A stretch of 64,000 nt of DNA, taken from assembly GCF_017254835.1 (NCBI RefSeq), contig NZ_JAFKCW010000004.1:213168-277167 (forward strand). The letters run 5' to 3'. Below, piece after piece: positions 42,988-52,577 of this stretch; position 1 is the stretch's first letter, and the number at the start of each line of letters is the position of its first letter. The position numbers were made by a program, and so were the translations under genes. The notes beneath the pieces are model-generated. The model worked only from the letters and a program-made list of their open reading frames with translations, was not told the origin of the DNA and made no database searches. The DNA is from Algoriphagus aestuariicola (GTDB lineage: Bacteria; Bacteroidota; Bacteroidia; Cytophagales; Cyclobacteriaceae).

Positions 42988-44835
42988 ATGGAAAAATTCC
43001 TACAAACATGCTTCCTGGCACTGCTATGCCTTATCGGAAGCACCTTCTCAGCCCAGAGCAAAGTTGCTGAGTCACCCGGGGCCGATCTTCTTCATAGGTT
43101 CGCCGGCCCCACCGTCTCCCCACATTCAGGAGACACCCATCGGGGAGGGGAAACTCTCTCCGATACTTTCCTCTACAGTACATCGCATGACATCGACGGT
43201 GGTCCGTGGTCGGTAAGTCTGTCGAATCCTTGGACTGCGGTCTGTGATCTGGAAACTGCAAACTGCAAACTGGAAACTGCCCACTGGAAAACGGGATTTA
43301 GTTTAGTTGATGACTCTACTTCCCCAGGGCAGGAGGATAGCATCCCTTCTGCCCGATTGGAAGCTGGCAGGTTTCACCTGGAGCTGCCAGCAGGATCCGC
43401 ACCGGATACCATCTGGGTGAGCTATTGGGAGCATTTTCTCAAGGAGCATTCGGACGTCACCCCCGGAACGAGGATTCCATTGGTGGCCGAGACGGGTTCC
43501 TTTTTCGAAGGCAGTGCGGGCTACAAGTCCTTCCGCTGGGAGCTTGGGGACGTTGATGCCCCGCTTACCTTCAGCATCCGCGTCGGCAAGAAGCAGTTGG
43601 TCCGCTATTGGACACTGGTACCGGGCGACCAGGTGCGTATGCGGGTGGATCTGGATGCTGGGAGATCCTATTTCTCCGGGCCCTCGGCAGCCTTCTTTGC
43701 CGCACAGTACGAGGTGGACCGGGTCTCCGCGGAGCAGCGCATGGGCTTTGTCCCGCTCATGGTCACCGGTGATCTCGAGCGGATGCTCTCGGACTCCCTG
43801 ACCGCACTGATGTACGACAGGTCCCGAAAACTTCCCGAGTCCCTGTACCAGACCATGGACTTTCTGGTGCCGGGCAAAAATGAGTCCGACGTCTTGGAGG
43901 GCTACCTCGCCACGCCTTTGGAGGACTATCCCTTGATCCATAAGCTGGAGGCATTGCTGACCGGACTGGATGGACTTCACCGGGAGGTGATCATCCAGCA
44001 GGCCTATGGGGAGACCCTTTTCAATATCCTCAGCAAGCTCAAGCTCGGAAAGCCCATGCTGCTGGAGGAACCCCATGCCTCCCGCTTCCGGGAACTGGTG
44101 GCCTCCCTGCCGGTGGCTTCGGAGGAATATCTTTCCCCAGCCTATTTGGCTGCCCTCTACGAGCTGACCCTGCTTCGGGGTAAGCTATCCGGCTTGCCGC
44201 TCAGCCAGCTGCTGCAGGACTATCCCTCCGCGGTGTCCGACCGCATCATCGGCCTCTACGTGCTGGACCGCTTCAAGCGATTGGACGGGGAGCAGGCCGA
44301 CTTTGTGGAAAAGGCCATGGCCGAGGTGGAGACCCTATGGGTGTCGCAGCTGCTCTCGGAACTGCGGCAAAGGTCCCTGCGGGGAGCCCTGCTGGATACC
44401 GATCCCTTGCTGGACAGGCAAGGGAATCCCTTTGACTTGGAAGCGCTGAAGGGGAAATCCCTGGTGATCTCCTTTTGGGTGTCGGGGTGCAAGTTTTGCA
44501 TCCGCTACTACCAGGAGTCGCTCCGGCCGGTATTTGAGGAGTTTAAGGGCCGGGAGGACCTCGTCTTTGTCTCGGTCAATGCGGACATGGATACTTCGAT
44601 ATGGGAAAGGGAAACGAATACTTGGAGGTATTCCCATCCCGAAATGGTCCAGCTGCACCAGGACGCCAGCACCGGCATCCTGGCCGACTACCGGGTCGGC
44701 ACCTTCCCCCAAAAGATGCTCGTCGACTCCGGACACCGCCTTTTCCTGCTCACCACCAACCAGTACAGTCCGGAGGCCCTGGCCGACAAGATCCGGACGA
44801 TGCTGGATACCCCACAAACCTATACCCATCCTTAA
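42988..44835 (+). CDS. TlpA-like thiol-disulfide oxidoreductase, first gene of a susCD operon
   Basis: 615 aa with a signal peptide (MEKFLQTCFLALLCLIGSTFSAQS). Residues ~100-470 form the unassigned helical region seen in Bacteroidota TlpA-like proteins. The C-terminal ~140 residues are a TlpA/thioredoxin domain with W-V-S-G-C-K-F-C (~497-504, redox CxxC) and the cis-Pro segment V-G-T-F-P-Q-K (~571). It should reduce or isomerise disulfides in the periplasm. Residues ~30-95 are odd: their DNA is made of the quasi-repeats common between genes here (for example AACTGCAAACTGGAAACTGC near 43258), so repeat sequence seems to have entered the reading frame. It is followed by susC after 11 bp. Confidence 0.8.
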   Translation: MEKFLQTCFLALLCLIGSTFSAQSKVAESPGADLLHRFAGPTVSPHSGDTHRGGETLSDTFLYSTSHDIDGGPWSVSLSNPWTAVCDLETANCKLETAHWKTGFSLVDDSTSPGQEDSIPSARLEAGRFHLELPAGSAPDTIWVSYWEHFLKEHSDVTPGTRIPLVAETGSFFEGSAGYKSFRWELGDVDAPLTFSIRVGKKQLVRYWTLVPGDQVRMRVDLDAGRSYFSGPSAAFFAAQYEVDRVSAEQRMGFVPLMVTGDLERMLSDSLTALMYDRSRKLPESLYQTMDFLVPGKNESDVLEGYLATPLEDYPLIHKLEALLTGLDGLHREVIIQQAYGETLFNILSKLKLGKPMLLEEPHASRFRELVASLPVASEEYLSPAYLAALYELTLLRGKLSGLPLSQLLQDYPSAVSDRIIGLYVLDRFKRLDGEQADFVEKAMAEVETLWVSQLLSELRQRSLRGALLDTDPLLDRQGNPFDLEALKGKSLVISFWVSGCKFCIRYYQESLRPVFEEFKGREDLVFVSVNADMDTSIWERETNTWRYSHPEMVQLHQDASTGILADYRVGTFPQKMLVDSGHRLFLLTTNQYSPEALADKIRTMLDTPQTYTHP

Positions 44836-44846
44836 TCCCTGAAACC

Positions 44847-47800
44847 ATGAAAAAGAATCTTATCCTGCTTACCGCCTTGCTCTGCTGGGCCCAGCTGCTG
44901 TTGGGCCAAGACATTGTCCCCCTGCGGGGAAAAGTGCTCTCCAAGGAAGATGGCAGCCCCCTACCGGGAGCGCTGGTTGTTTTGGGCGACTCCAAGAAAA
45001 TGGCCATTGCCGATGAGGAAGGCATCTTTGAGCTGTCTGCCCCAGAGGGCCTGTACAGCTTGAAAGTATCCTACCTGGGCATGTTGGCTCTGGAACTCGA
45101 AGTGGTGGTACCCCACGCCGAAGAGCTGGTGCTGCTGATGGAGCCCGATGTCCAGTCCCTGCACGGGGTTACGGTCATGTCCACGGGCTACCAGGACCTT
45201 CCCGCAGAGCGGGTGACCGGTTCCTTCGTGGCCCTAGACCGGGATCTGGTCGGCCGGCGCGTGAGCACCAGCCTCGTTGACCGCCTGGAGGACGTGACAC
45301 CAGGACTGATCCTGAACCGCGGACCGAATACCGGAAGAGACCAGATCTCCATCCGGGGACGGTCCACGCTCTTTGCCAACACGGCGCCGCTGATCATCGT
45401 GGACAATTTCCCCTACGATGGGCCGCTGGAAAGCATCAATCCCAACGACATCGAGCAGATCACCGTGCTCAAGGATGCCGCCGCGGCTTCCATCTGGGGA
45501 GCGCGTGCGGGAAACGGGGTGATCGTGGTCACCACCCGATCCGGAACCAGGGGCAGCGCACCCCGTGTCAGCTTCAATTCCAACGTCAACCTGTTTGAGG
45601 AAACCGACCCCTTCTACGTCCCCCAGATGAACATGGGCGACTTCGTGGACATCCAGAAGCGCCTCTTCGAAAGCAATTTTTACCGCTCCCAGGAGATCAG
45701 CCCCAGCAAACCCGCACTTCCGCAGGTGGTGGAGACGCTGATCGCCGAGCGGGATGGCCGGATCACGGCGGAGGAAAGCGAAAGACGGCTGGAGGGGTTT
45801 AAGGGCAGTGACCTGCGGTCGGAGTTGCTGCGCTACTACTACCGCCCCCGGATCAACCAGCAGTATGCGCTGCAGGTGTCGGGAGGGGGAGCGGCCAACA
45901 CCTACCTCTTCAGCTTGGGCTATGACGACAACCTCCATGAGATCGAAGGCAACGGGGACAGCCGCTGGACCTTGCAGGGCAAAAACTCCTGGAATTTTCT
46001 GGACGACAGGCTGACCTGGACGGCCGGGATCTACCTGAGCAAGTCCAAGGGCAACACGGGAACGCAGGTGCCGCAGGACGATCCCTACACCCGGCTGGCG
46101 GATGACTCGGGCAATGCGTTGCCCATCTACTTCACCGTCTCCCAGCGGTACGTCGAGTCCATGGCCTCCAGCGGACTGCTGGACTGGAACAGGTATCCCC
46201 TGGAGGAAATCGGAACCTTGGACATAATGGATGAAGGTTTGGATGCCCGCTTTCAGACCGGTTTGTCGTTTCGTATGCTGGAGGGGCTACAGGCGGAGGC
46301 TTCCTATCAATACTGGACAAACAGGGGTAGAGACAGGGCACTCAGCCCCCAGTCAAGCTTCTACGTCCGGGATATGATCAACCGCTTTTCCCAGATCGAG
46401 GACGGGGTGGTCACCCGACCGCTTCCACTGGGTGATATCCTGGATTTGGCCGAGAGCGATGCCTATTCCCATACCCTCCGGGGGATGCTGACCTACCGGA
46501 AGAACTGGGAGGGAAAGCACCAGCTGAGCCTCATTGCCGGTACGGAGATCCGTGATCTCCAGTCCGAGTCCAATTCCTTTAGGTACTATGGGTACAATGA
46601 CCAGCTGGGAACCAGCAAGGCGGTGGATTTTCTGACCCGGTTTCCCTACGTCTATAATCCCTCCCTGTCCGCCACCCTGGAGTCCAACCAGTCCCACTCG
46701 GGCTTTACCGACAGGTTTGTCTCCTTCTATGGAAATGGGGGCTATACCTTTCGGAACAAACTGGACCTGACGGCCAGCATCCGTAAGGACCAGTCGAACT
46801 TCTTTGGTCTGGATGCCAATAGGAGAGGGGTGCCGCTCTGGTCTGTCGGAGCGGGGTGGACGCTGAGCGAGGAGAGGTTTGCGGGTTTTCTCAAAGGGTC
46901 CTATCTGAAATGGAAGGCCAGCTATGGCTACAGCGGTAACCTAGACAAGAGCCTCTCGGCAGAGATGACCGCCAGCTATTTCAACATGTCTTCCTTTGCC
47001 CTTTTGCCCAACATACCGGCTGCCCATATTTCCAACCCGCCCAATCCGAACCTGAGCTGGGAGAAGGTGGCGATCTGGAATACAGGGATAGACTTCGAGT
47101 CAGCAACCGGCAAGTACCGTGCCTCCCTGGAGGCCTACCGCAAAAAGGGGGTGGATTTGGTCGGGCGTTATGACGCGATGTTCTCCTCGGGCTTTTTGAG
47201 CATCACCTCCAACTATGCGTCCACCCAGACCAGCGGGGTGGACCTGGTACTGGGGGCGGACTGGCTGCCCGGAAAGCTGAAGTGGAGAACGGACTTCTTC
47301 TACTCCCGCGTGAGTGATGAGGTCACCCAGGTCGATATAGACTACAGCGCTTCGGCGCTGGCCGCATCCGTGTACAACGCCAACGCCATCCCGGTGGTGG
47401 GCAAGCCCATCTTTTCGGTGTATTCCTATCCCTGGGCCGGGCTCAACCCGGATACGGGCAGCCCGCGCGGACTGCTGGACGGGGAACCTTCGGAAAACTA
47501 CTCGGCAATCCTGTCCGCGGCAAGCCTGGAAAACATGGTGTACCATGGCCCTGCCAGACCCACGGATTTTGGGGCGATGCGAAATACACTGCAATGGAGG
47601 GGATTCAGCCTCTCGGCAAACGTTTCCTACCGCTTTGGCTACTACTACCGACGCAGGTCTGTCAACTACTTTACCCTGTTACGGGGGCAGATCGGGCATG
47701 GGGACTACGAACGACGATGGATGGAGCCGGGGGACGAGGAGGCTACCCAGATTCCCGCGCTTCCCGCTTCGGCAAACTCCCAGCAGAACACCTTCTACTC

Positions 47801-48035
47801 CAACTCGGCGGTACTGGTGGAAAAGGGAGACCACATCCGACTCCAGGACATCCGCTTGGGCTACGGCATGGAAAAGGACCGCATGCCTTGGCTGCCGTTT
47901 GCCCGAATTGAGCTCTATGGCTATGCCAACAACCTGGGTATTCTCTGGAAAGCCTCGGACGATGTCTTGGATCCGGATTTTCAGACCTCCAAACCCCTGC
48001 GAAGTTTTGCCTTCGGGTTGCGGATGGATTTCTGA
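44847..48035 (+). CDS. SusC/RagA-type TonB-dependent outer-membrane transporter
   Basis: About 1062 aa from ATG 44847 (MKKNLILLTALLCWAQLLLGQ, a clear signal peptide). The frame is open further upstream, but that part overlaps the TlpA gene in a different frame. A carboxypeptidase-regulatory-like domain (~25-100) is followed by a TonB-box-like V-T-V-M-S-T-G-Y, the plug with R-G-R-S-T-L-F...I-I-V-D-N-F-P, the SusC signature A-S-I-W-G-A-R-A-G-N-G-V-I-V-V-T-T, and the barrel ending F-G-L-R-M-D-F. GC content is visibly higher than in the first susC. It works with the susD 50 bp downstream; the substrate is unknown, and an associated TlpA gene is common in such operons. Confidence 0.93.
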   Translation: MKKNLILLTALLCWAQLLLGQDIVPLRGKVLSKEDGSPLPGALVVLGDSKKMAIADEEGIFELSAPEGLYSLKVSYLGMLALELEVVVPHAEELVLLMEPDVQSLHGVTVMSTGYQDLPAERVTGSFVALDRDLVGRRVSTSLVDRLEDVTPGLILNRGPNTGRDQISIRGRSTLFANTAPLIIVDNFPYDGPLESINPNDIEQITVLKDAAAASIWGARAGNGVIVVTTRSGTRGSAPRVSFNSNVNLFEETDPFYVPQMNMGDFVDIQKRLFESNFYRSQEISPSKPALPQVVETLIAERDGRITAEESERRLEGFKGSDLRSELLRYYYRPRINQQYALQVSGGGAANTYLFSLGYDDNLHEIEGNGDSRWTLQGKNSWNFLDDRLTWTAGIYLSKSKGNTGTQVPQDDPYTRLADDSGNALPIYFTVSQRYVESMASSGLLDWNRYPLEEIGTLDIMDEGLDARFQTGLSFRMLEGLQAEASYQYWTNRGRDRALSPQSSFYVRDMINRFSQIEDGVVTRPLPLGDILDLAESDAYSHTLRGMLTYRKNWEGKHQLSLIAGTEIRDLQSESNSFRYYGYNDQLGTSKAVDFLTRFPYVYNPSLSATLESNQSHSGFTDRFVSFYGNGGYTFRNKLDLTASIRKDQSNFFGLDANRRGVPLWSVGAGWTLSEERFAGFLKGSYLKWKASYGYSGNLDKSLSAEMTASYFNMSSFALLPNIPAAHISNPPNPNLSWEKVAIWNTGIDFESATGKYRASLEAYRKKGVDLVGRYDAMFSSGFLSITSNYASTQTSGVDLVLGADWLPGKLKWRTDFFYSRVSDEVTQVDIDYSASALAASVYNANAIPVVGKPIFSVYSYPWAGLNPDTGSPRGLLDGEPSENYSAILSAASLENMVYHGPARPTDFGAMRNTLQWRGFSLSANVSYRFGYYYRRRSVNYFTLLRGQIGHGDYERRWMEPGDEEATQIPALPASANSQQNTFYSNSAVLVEKGDHIRLQDIRLGYGMEKDRMPWLPFARIELYGYANNLGILWKASDDVLDPDFQTSKPLRSFAFGLRMDF

Positions 48036-48085
48036 TCCCTGGCTTTACTGAACTGGTAACAATCGGCTATTAAACGAACAAAAAG

Positions 48086-49411
48086 ATGAGAAAATTGATA
48101 AAAAACCTGAAGGCAATGGGCTTTGCGGCTGTTGCCGCATTGACGATCTCCTGCGAGGGCTTTCTGGACGAAAAGCCCAGCAAGTCCATCCTGGTGCCGG
48201 AATCGGTGGCCGAGTTTGAGGCCATTCTTGACAACTACGACCGGCTCAGCAATACGGCTCCCTTACCCTTCCTCTACTCGGATGACTACTGGACGACCGA
48301 GCCCAACTGGCTTCGGTTTTCCCCCTGGCAACAGCGGGCCTATGCCTGGTCCATGGAGCCTTACCTGTTGGAGGAAACTCCCCAGGATTATTTCAACCTC
48401 TACAGAAGGATATTCATGGCCAACGTGGTGCTCGAGAAGCTGGACGAAGGCCCTGACTGGAAACAGGAGGACATTGACAGATTGAGGGGCAGAGCCCTGT
48501 TCTTCCGGGCCAGCGGGTATTTTGAGCTTGCCGTGTTGTTTTTGGCCCACCCGGCCGAGGGGACGGCTTCGGCGCCAAAGATACCGCTCAAGTCCAGTAG
48601 TCGCTTTGACCGGGTGGACGGCTGGCTGGATGCGTCCCAGGCTTTTGCCATGATCCTTGCTGACCTGACTACCGCGCTTCCCCTGCTCCCTGAGAAAACG
48701 GCTCTGCCCACCCAGCCGAGCCGCTTCGGTGGCTATGCCCTGATGGCGAGGATCTACCTGTATCTGGGGGACTATGGGAAGGCAGCGGAGTCTGCGGAGC
48801 AGGTTTTGGAAGGTGGATTTGAACTGATCGACTATGCCAAGCTCAACATGGACCTGGCCTTTCCCGTGTCCGGCTTCAATTCCGAGGTCGTCCTCTTTTC
48901 CTTTATGGGGAGCCAGTCCATGGTGACATCCAACAATGCGGCCTTTGTGGATTCGCTTCTGGTCAGGGACTACGATGCCACGGACTACCGAAGCAAATTT
49001 CTGTTTCGCAACACCGCCGGATTCCATTCCTTCAAGGGAAACTACACCGGTACTCCGGATATTTTCTCGGGCATCGCCTTGGATGAGGTACTGCTGGTTT
49101 TAGCCGAAGCCAACGTGCGTTTGGGACAGGTGGATGAAGGGTTGGTCTATCTCGACCGGCTGCTCGGAAAGAGGATTGCGGACTATCAGCCCATGGAGTC
49201 GATGGAAGGGGAGGAGGCATTGGAAACGGTGCTGGATCACCGAAGGAAAAGCCTGTTGTTTCGCGGACAGCGCTGGATGGATTTGAAAAGGTTCAGCGTC
49301 TTGGATTCCAAGCGTCCCCTGCTCCAAAGAAAGATCAACGGGGAAACGGTGGGGTTTGAGGCACAGCCGGGCAACTTTCGGGTGATGGTTCCTTCCAGCG
49401 AGATCCAGTAG
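48086..49411 (+). CDS. SusD/RagB-family outer-membrane lipoprotein
   Basis: 441 aa. The N terminus M-R-K-L-I-K-N-L-K...L-T-I-S-C-E-G-F-L-D-E-K-P contains the lipobox Cys at ~23 and the F-L-D-x-x-P-x segment typical of SusD proteins. The middle has R-G-R-A-L-F-F-R-A-S-G-Y-F-E-L (SusD-like_3 region), and the C terminus R-K-S-L-L-F-R-G-Q-R-W-M-D-L-K-R. It is a surface substrate-binding partner of the preceding SusC. A GGCCGG/CCGGCC inverted repeat just after the gene (~49429-49450) may end transcription from both sides, although it lacks a T-run. Confidence 0.93.
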   Translation: MRKLIKNLKAMGFAAVAALTISCEGFLDEKPSKSILVPESVAEFEAILDNYDRLSNTAPLPFLYSDDYWTTEPNWLRFSPWQQRAYAWSMEPYLLEETPQDYFNLYRRIFMANVVLEKLDEGPDWKQEDIDRLRGRALFFRASGYFELAVLFLAHPAEGTASAPKIPLKSSSRFDRVDGWLDASQAFAMILADLTTALPLLPEKTALPTQPSRFGGYALMARIYLYLGDYGKAAESAEQVLEGGFELIDYAKLNMDLAFPVSGFNSEVVLFSFMGSQSMVTSNNAAFVDSLLVRDYDATDYRSKFLFRNTAGFHSFKGNYTGTPDIFSGIALDEVLLVLAEANVRLGQVDEGLVYLDRLLGKRIADYQPMESMEGEEALETVLDHRRKSLLFRGQRWMDLKRFSVLDSKRPLLQRKINGETVGFEAQPGNFRVMVPSSEIQ

Positions 49412-49459
49412 GCGGGTGATGGGAAAAAGGCCGGAAGATTATCCCGGCCCTACCTTGCC

Positions 49460-49747
49460 CTATGGGGCGACTACCAGATTGTCCTCGTTTTGGACAATGA
49501 ACTTCTTGCCCCGGCTGGAGTCCTCGATGGGGCTGCCCATACCGTGGGGAGCGTCATAGAGGCAGCCATCTTCGTCTACTTGGTCACAGACGTAGGTGTC
49601 GTTGTTGGGCGTCGTCGATGTGACGTCGTACCAGGTGCCGTTTTCCTCCCCGTAGAGGTTGTTGGCCTCGGGGGAAGTGAAGGCAAGGGCGGCAAAGGCC
49701 GCCAGCGCCATTGCCAAGGCTGGCAAGTATTTAAGTGGTTTGTTCAT
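49460..49747 (-). CDS. Small exported protein, DUF6520-like
   Basis: 95 aa from ATG 49747 (MNKPLKYLPALAMALAAFAALAFTSP), a signal peptide followed by a short acidic domain with two cysteines (V-C-D-Q, D-G-C-L-Y-D), like the ~90-aa DUF6520 proteins of Bacteroidota. An AGGG lies before the ATG. The longer form starting at 49771 would add MVKKQGVI without reason. Function unknown. The gene converges on the susD gene. Confidence 0.6.
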   Translation of the reverse strand: MNKPLKYLPALAMALAAFAALAFTSPEANNLYGEENGTWYDVTSTTPNNDTYVCDQVDEDGCLYDAPHGMGSPIEDSSRGKKFIVQNEDNLVVAP

Positions 49748-50469
49748 GATTACGCCCTGTTTTTTAACCAATCAAAAACAGGGAAACCGTTTGTGGTTAT
49801 TTGCCTACTCTAAAAAGGGTTTTCGGCATCGCCCTTTTGGGAGGTCCATCAGTTGCAAGCTTGCCTCTCAACTCAAGCTTCCGAGAGGGATGGGCCTCTT
49901 TATAAATAGGGTTTTCTAAACGGGCTGCGGAGCGGGAGTCGGGCCAGCAGTCAGCACTGGCCCGCCCCGCTCCATTTTTTTGACATTTTCACTAAGGATC
50001 TATTGATATTCTGTCGGCTATTAGTTATATTTCTATATGAGAAGTTGAGAATCTCCCTTAAAGCCCTATCACCTCATGGCCCAAGAAACCCTCTTGGGCT
50101 TTTTTTACATCGCGTGGTCAGTGCCTGCCTCGCCGCTAGGCGGGTCCCCACGGACCATCGGACCAATTGGCGTCACCGCTCCGTCCTCCGGCAGAAAGCT
50201 CGTTGCGGCTGCCATGTTTCCTGCGCCGGAGGTCAATGGCATTTTTGTCTTTTTTACCGTGGGTTACAGCCTTCGTACCTCAGGCCTCACCCACGGCTAT
50301 TCATGGTTGGACCCCTTTGGGGTCAGACTCCAAGCCCCCGGCCTTTGGCGGACACACATCCCACTTCGGATAGGCGCGGTGGACCGACGTGGACCTGTCC
50401 GCCGCAGGAGGAAGCGGGCCGGCGTCCGGCTTTGTGCGGAGGGAGCTTTTTTGCGTCTTGACCCTTTGG

Positions 50470-50535
50470 TTCCACCCCTGCGTCCCGGCTCCTCGCTAAA
50501 AATACCCACCGGGTATTTTTTTAACGCTCGGCCCT
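50470..50535 (-). repeat. Palindromic cassette, GAGCG subfamily (reverse)
   Basis: AAATACCC/GGGTATTT hairpin with standard flanks; first tandem unit. The GACGTGG module before it ends in TTTTTGCGTC, so its outer stem is no longer complementary. Confidence 0.75.
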
Positions 50536-50895
50536 CCCCCAAGGCCTGTGCCTGCCTCGCCGCTAGGCGGGTCCCCACAGACCATCGGACCATTTGGCGT
50601 CCCCGCTCCGTCCTCCGGCATTTTTTCTTCTGCTGTCACCATGTTTCCTGCGCGGGAGGCAAAGGCATTTTTGTCTTTTTTACCGTGGGTTACAGCCTTC
50701 GTACCTCAGGCCTCACCCACGGCTATTCATGGTTGGACCCCTTTGGGGTCAGACTCCATGCCCCCGGCCTTTGGCGGACACAAATCCCAATTCGGATAGG
50801 CGCGGTGGACCGACGTGGACTTGTCCGCCGCAGGAGGAAGCGGGCCAGCGTTCGGCCTTGTGCGGTAGGAGCTTTGCCACGTCTTGACCTTTTGG

Positions 50896-50961
50896 TTCCA
50901 CCCCTGCGTCCCGGCTCCTCGCTAAAAATACCCACCGGGTATTTTTTTGACGCTCGGCCCT
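50896..50961 (-). repeat. Palindromic cassette, GAGCG subfamily (reverse)
   Basis: Second tandem unit; followed by TAGGTCAAGCCAAAAGGACG as at 1968 and 2670. Confidence 0.75.
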
Positions 50962-51707
50962 AGGTCAAGCCAAAAGGACGAAGAGAAAGAAATTGAGGTT
51001 CCTCATTGTCCTGATTCTCCACCGATACGTATCGGTGCTGAACTTTCCCACCTATCTCCAATACCTCCTCGGCAAGGAATCTCTTGTCCTCACAATAGTC
51101 CTTGGCCGAGGTGGATTAAGGGTATCCACATTTACCGAGGGTTAAAACCCCCGGCTATGATATCGGCCGTGCCTACGGCACTTCCTCGCACCTTACCACT
51201 CTTGTGCTGAGGGGTCCTGATGAGCCCGTCGAAGTATGGTCACTGAGCCTGTCGAGGTATGGTCACTGAGCCTGTCGAAGTGCCAGTCTCCCAATACCTG
51301 TTCTTTATTCCCCATTTTCCAACCCTTTAACTTTACCACGTTCCAACCTTTCAGCTTTCATACTTCATCTTTCTGCCTTCCATCCATATCTCCAATACCT
51401 CCTCGGCAAGGAATCTCTTGTCCTCACAATAGTCCTTGGCCGAGGTGGATTACGGGTATCCACATTTACCGAGGGTTAAAACCCCCGGCTATGATATCGG
51501 CCGTGCCTACGGCACTTCCTCGCACCTTACCACTCTTGTGCTGAGGGGTCCTGATGAGCCCGTCGAAGTATGTCGAAGTATGGTCACTGAGCCTGTCGAA
51601 GTGCCAGTCTCCTAATCCCCAATCCCCATACACCTGTGCTGAGCTTGTCGAAGCATCCAACCCTTTAACTTCCAGCCTTCCAGCCTTCACACTTCAGCTT
51701 TCATACT

Positions 51708-52118
51708 TCAGCTTTCATACTTCATCTTTCTGCCTTCCATCCATATCCAAACTACCGCCATCCCAATCAAGCCCAGATTCATCCAGAAATGCTCCGCCCA
51801 TCCCAGACTCTCCAACACCCCGGCACAGTTGCAGGGCACCCTCGGAAAAGCTCCCACCCAGATCAGCCCGACATAAGTGGTGAACACTGACAGCAAAAGA
51901 ATGCTGGCTAGATATCCCCACCATCTGGTAGCTGAAAAGAGTAGGAGCAGGGCAATCAGCAACTCAACTCCAGGCACTAAGTAGCTCAAGGCATCCGCCA
52001 ATTCCGGCGGAAACGTCTGGTTGTGAAATGCCTTCCTGCTGGATTGAAAATTGACGAGCTTTTCCAGTCCCGTATAGGTCCACAAAAGGATCAGAAAGGA
52101 GGAGAGTGTCTTTTCCAT
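51708..52118 (-). CDS. MauE/DoxX-like membrane protein
   Basis: 136 aa from ATG 52118 (MEKTLSSFLILLWTYTGLEKLVNF). Four membrane helices with the MauE-type layout: a first helix followed by an F-x-P-E-L-A segment, a P-G-V-E-L-L-I-A-L helix, and the cysteine-containing loop V-P-C-N-C-A-G-V-L-E-S-L-G-W before the last helix. MauE-family proteins help redox or disulfide steps in the membrane and are related to DoxX. A 29-codon fragment of a paralogue lies upstream at 52232-52321. Confidence 0.75.
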   Translation of the reverse strand: MEKTLSSFLILLWTYTGLEKLVNFQSSRKAFHNQTFPPELADALSYLVPGVELLIALLLLFSATRWWGYLASILLLSVFTTYVGLIWVGAFPRVPCNCAGVLESLGWAEHFWMNLGLIGMAVVWIWMEGRKMKYES

Positions 52119-52231
52119 TTCATGTTCTTTGAAATCCATAACTCGGACGCTCTACCCAACGGACTCCCTCTCCTCGAGGAAGCCTGTCCCGATGAGCGCG
52201 GCGATATAGGGAAGGGCTGGGGTGAGGTAGG

Positions 52232-52321
52232 CCACTTCCGACTTTCCCCAAACCGGATCAGTTTGTCCAGTCCGGTGTAGGCCCAGAGGAGAATAAGTAA
52301 GGAGGGGCTTGTTCTTTTCAT
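52232..52321 (-). pseudogene. Truncated MauE-like paralogue
   Basis: MKRTSPSLLILLWAYTGLDK... matches the N terminus of the MauE-like protein at 52118 almost residue by residue for ~29 codons. It then stops aligning exactly where a dispersed repeat (CCTGTCCCGATGAGCG..., 52182-52231) begins. The start codon context is retained. It looks like a gene whose 3' part was lost at a repeat insertion or recombination. Confidence 0.6.
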
Positions 52322-52376
52322 CGGAGGTTCCAGATAGAAGTATCTGAAATTAAACCCCACTTTGAATTTTGACTAA

Positions 52377-52424
52377 GTCAATTGTCGGGAATGCCCAGTT
52401 GACTTAAATAATCCGACAATTGAC
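52377..52424. promoter_or_regulatory. Perfect 12-bp inverted repeat in a divergent promoter region
   Basis: GTCAATTGTCGG (52377-52388) and CCGACAATTGAC (52413-52424) with a 24-bp spacer, between the MauE-like fragment and the Crp-family gene. The spacer holds another AGTTGACTTAA word. Candidate operator for the Crp-like protein. Confidence 0.5.
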
Positions 52425-52577
52425 GGTTTTTTGACTTAAGCCATTAAAAATCGTGACCTAAATTTTGAGAAGTCAATTTCTTAACATTAGATTAACATTG
52501 CGTTTTTAGTTTGAATGTCAGTAAAGCCAGTTTTCTCACCCTGAACATTGGATCTTTTTTCAAATAAGTATAATGCC

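Larger units (their letters stand above)
49748..51707. repeat. 2-kb repeat island
   Basis: Positions ~50108-50535 and ~50537-50961 are a tandem pair of a ~427-bp composite (CGTCCTCCGGC block, CCGTGGG/CCCACGG and GACCCCTTTGGGGTC palindromes, GACGTGG block, reverse cassette). Positions ~51053-51296 and ~51387-51640 are a second direct duplication, offset 334 bp, including TTTACCGAGGGTTAAAACCC and CTGAGCCTGTCGAAGT words. The long ORFs here (295 codons at 50076-50963) are translations of repeats. The rest of 49772-50100 shows a GC-rich inverted repeat near 49925-49975 (CGGGCTGCGGAGCGGG...CCCGCCCCGCTCC). Confidence 0.75.

Noticed and set aside
43303-44076. 257-codon frame on the minus strand inside the TlpA-like gene, and 254 codons at 48263-49027 inside susD
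   Set aside because: High-GC shadow frames of well-supported genes on the other strand.
50076-50963. Open frame of 295 codons on the plus strand
   Set aside because: It is made entirely of intergenic repeat modules, repeats itself with the tandem unit and has no start signal or protein-like domain.
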